Made by a program: the position numbers and the translations under genes
In this document: positions 62,650 to 64,000 of the stretch, in pieces
How positions within the stretch are numbered: the first letter of the stretch is position 1
How the letters are laid out: every line of letters begins with the position of its first letter
Origin: Salinimonas lutimaris
Lineage (GTDB): Bacteria; Pseudomonadota; Gammaproteobacteria; Enterobacterales; Alteromonadaceae
Length of the DNA: 64,000 nt
Reading direction: 5' to 3'
Assembly (NCBI RefSeq): GCF_005222225.1
Contig: NZ_CP036536.1
Coordinates: 3,000,001-3,064,000, forward strand
The notes under the pieces: model-generated
Databases searched by the model: none
Told to the model about the DNA's origin: nothing
Seen by the model: the letters and a program-made list of their open reading frames with translations, nothing else

Positions 62650-63180
62650 TGGCAGGGATTGCCTGAACAGGCTGGCCGACCAAATACGGCAACTAAATGA
62701 GATCCCGGATATCGCTTCGCGATTCCGGGACGACGGTTAGGGTGAAGTTACCACTATATCCAGTGTTGTACTTGCACAAGCGGGGATCGCCTGAACAGGC
62801 AGGCCGACCAAATACGGCAACTAAACAGGATGAGCGACATTTTCAGGAGATCCCGGATATCGCTTCGCGATTCCGGGACGACTGTTAGGGTGAAGTTACC
62901 ACTATATCCAGTGTTGTACTTGCACAAGCGGGGATCGCCTGAACAGGCAGGCCGACCAAATACGGCAACTAAACAAGATGAGCGACATTTTAGGAGATCC
63001 CGGATATCGCTCTGCGATTCCTGGACGACGGATAGGGTGAAGTTACCGCTATATCCACTGTCGTCCCTGCTCAAGCAGGGATCGCCTGAACAGGCTGGCC
63101 GACCAAATACGGCAGCTAAATAAGGTGAGTGACATTTGCAGGAGATCCCGGATATCGCTTCGCGATTCCGGGATGACAGG
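62650..63180. repeat. Tandem array of about 148-bp repeats, inverted relative of the 34.5-37.4 kb array
   Basis: GAGATCCCGGATATCGC...GCGATTCCGGGACGAC recurs near 62699, 62848, 62995 and 63143, with spacing of about 147-150 bp. The units also contain GCCTGAACAGGC and GGCCGACCAAATACGGC. The hairpin core CCCGGATATCGC-ttc-GCGATTCCGGG is the same element as hairpin B of the large array, on the opposite strand. Frames through the array are artefacts. Confidence 0.9.
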
Positions 63181-63187
63181 ACGGATT

Positions 63188-63649
63188 CTACAGCTTATCA
63201 ATCTCGCGGCTTAGCTGGTATTCGCGTGATGTCACATACTTTTCCATCTTGCGTAGCCGCTGCTCACTGTCGTTAAACCGGCGGGCAATGTTACTTAACA
63301 CTACTGCGGGCGGCTCACCTGCCTGCCAAACTTTGGTTTTAACTGCCACTTTCTCGTCATCGGCGGATGAAGCGTGGCGTCCTGCCGGATTACGCCAGCC
63401 TTTGCCGGCAGCCTGATGCAGGTCCACTGCAATGGTCGGATCCTGGTAGTTGGCTGGCTTTTTTTCCAGAATGAACCAGCAAGCCAGATAAGCAACAAAC
63501 ATAAACGGGCCGGCTAACAGAAAAAATGCAGTCACAGCCAGAATTCGTACCAGCCAGCGCTCAAGACCGAAGTAATTGGCAATGCCCGCACATACACCGG
63601 CAATACGGCCATTGTCAGAGTCGCGGAATAATTGCTTATTTATTTTCAT
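63188..63649 (-). CDS. pspC: Phage shock protein C (PspC)
   Basis: A 153-residue inner-membrane protein with the PspC domain (LFRDSDNGRIAGVCAGIANYF in parts, about 6-26, then a hydrophobic helix AVTAFFLLAGPFMFVAYLACWF given here as FFLLAGPFMFVAYLACWF). A C-terminal coiled coil follows. PspB-PspC sense envelope stress and free PspF from PspA. ATG 63649 overlaps the pspB stop by four bases (ATGA), which fixes the start. E. coli PspC has 119 residues; the extra length is in the linker. Confidence 0.92.
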   Translation of the reverse strand: MKINKQLFRDSDNGRIAGVCAGIANYFGLERWLVRILAVTAFFLLAGPFMFVAYLACWFILEKKPANYQDPTIAVDLHQAAGKGWRNPAGRHASSADDEKVAVKTKVWQAGEPPAVVLSNIARRFNDSEQRLRKMEKYVTSREYQLSREIDKL

Positions 63650-63885
63650 GCCCGGTCTCTCCATTGCGGTGCTTCACTATCTAAAATCGCTTCCAGCGTT
63701 TTAATTCGTTCGGCCATCACATCCGCTTTTTCAGCCAGTTCCTGTAACGATGCGTTTTCTTCTTTACTCAGCCCCTGGCCAATGTGTTTTTTGCTTCGGT
63801 AATGCAAAATCAGCCAGATAGGGGCAACCAGAATCATAAATAAAATGATTGGCGTAATAAGTAACCCCAGTATTGCTTCGTCCAT
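63646..63885 (-). CDS. pspB: Phage shock protein B (PspB)
   Basis: A 79-residue membrane protein: an N-terminal helix (ITPIILFMILVAPIWLILHY, about 10-29), then a basic segment and a coiled coil (LQELAEKADVMAERIKTLEA). Length and layout match E. coli PspB (74). ATG 63885 has GGAG upstream. It works with PspC as membrane sensor of the Psp response. Confidence 0.92.
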   Translation of the reverse strand: MDEAILGLLITPIILFMILVAPIWLILHYRSKKHIGQGLSKEENASLQELAEKADVMAERIKTLEAILDSEAPQWRDRA

Positions 63886-63934
63886 AATTATTTGCTCCGT
63901 ATCTGTTGATGTGTGCTCACATCTCAAGGCCAGC

Positions 63935-63961
63935 CCTGCTGCGTGTGAGCGTAGCAGCAGG
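63935..63961. other. Hairpin upstream of pspB
   Basis: CCTGCTGC-(11-base loop)-GCAGCAGG, a perfect 8-bp stem between the upstream gene end and pspB, without T-run. It may be an attenuator or processing site between pspA and pspB. Confidence 0.45.
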
Positions 63962-63975
63962 TTCCGGCGCACCGC

Positions 63976-64000
63976 TTACTGTGCAGGCTTATCCTTGTTT
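63976..64000 (-). CDS. Possible last codons of pspA (partial)
   Basis: On the minus strand the window ends in an open frame reading NKDKPAQ and a TAA stop (63978-63976). pspA precedes pspB in the psp operon, so this may be its 3' end. Seven codons are too few to prove it. Confidence 0.3.

Noticed and set aside
62697-63123. Open frames on both strands through the 62.7-63.2 kb repeats
   Set aside because: They are translations of the tandem repeat and its palindromes, without start signals.

Overview
The window looks like chromosomal DNA of a marine gammaproteobacterium of the Alteromonadales (Alteromonas-like). The grounds are protein family content: a six-gene TonB2/TtpC energy-transduction operon, three large TonB-dependent receptors (TBDRs), a TyrR-linked phenylalanine/tyrosine catabolic block and a gammaproteobacterial 4.5S RNA. 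I do not claim a genus. No prophage, insertion sequence, integron or CRISPR array is visible.

Layout. (1) 1-4.7 kb: translation genes prfB (cut by the window edge, with its +1 programmed frameshift), argS and prfC, plus a flavin reductase. (2) 5.1-21.6 kb: a full myo-inositol catabolic region: mmsA/iolA, a Gfo/Idh/MocA dehydrogenase, an RpiR regulator, a TSUP permease, iolE, a kinase-aldolase iolC fusion, iolD, iolB, a sodium/solute symporter and iolG. An exonuclease/DUF294 signalling pair sits inside it. A 14-16 bp palindrome of the form GAAA-N6-TTTC lies in front of every main inositol transcription unit and is the likely operator of the RpiR protein. (3) 21.9-25.7 kb: a tiny 2OG-Fe(II) oxygenase-like protein, a glycosidase-like lipoprotein, rimI-holD and tRNA-Trp. 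(4) 25.8-29.7 kb: a thiamin salvage operon under a TPP riboswitch (outer-membrane receptor, thiamin-binding protein, PnuT, thiamin kinase-like protein). (5) 30.2-34.5 kb: an AraC-HDOD fusion regulator, yciA and tmcA. (6) 34.5-37.4 kb: about 2.9 kb of tandem 165-bp palindromic repeats. (7) 37.4-42.4 kb: the DUF3450-ttpC-exbB2-exbD2-tonB2-TPR operon. (8) 43-51.8 kb: two 2OG-Fe(II) oxygenases and two large TBDRs with matching 5' leader hairpins. (9) 52.5-62.6 kb: amino acid catabolism (tryptophan dioxygenase, leucine/phenylalanine dehydrogenase with its Lrp-type regulator, maiA-fahA-hmgA-hppD, tyrR, phhA), with comFB and the 4.5S RNA gene in between. (10) 62.7-63.2 kb: a second, inverted array of the same palindrome family. 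(11) 63.2-64 kb: pspC, pspB and probably the last codons of pspA.

How it works together. Inositol enters through the symporter, is oxidised by IolG, and passes through IolE, IolD, IolB, IolC (kinase plus aldolase) and IolA to central metabolism. Phenylalanine is hydroxylated by PhhA. Tyrosine, after a transamination encoded elsewhere, goes through Hpd, HmgA, MaiA and FahA to fumarate and acetoacetate, with TyrR boxes in front of tyrR and phhA. Three TBDRs would draw on TonB systems such as the TonB2 complex encoded here. The most distinctive items are the inositol operator set, the AraC-HDOD fusion, the 165-bp array and its inverted relative, and the shared TBDR leader.
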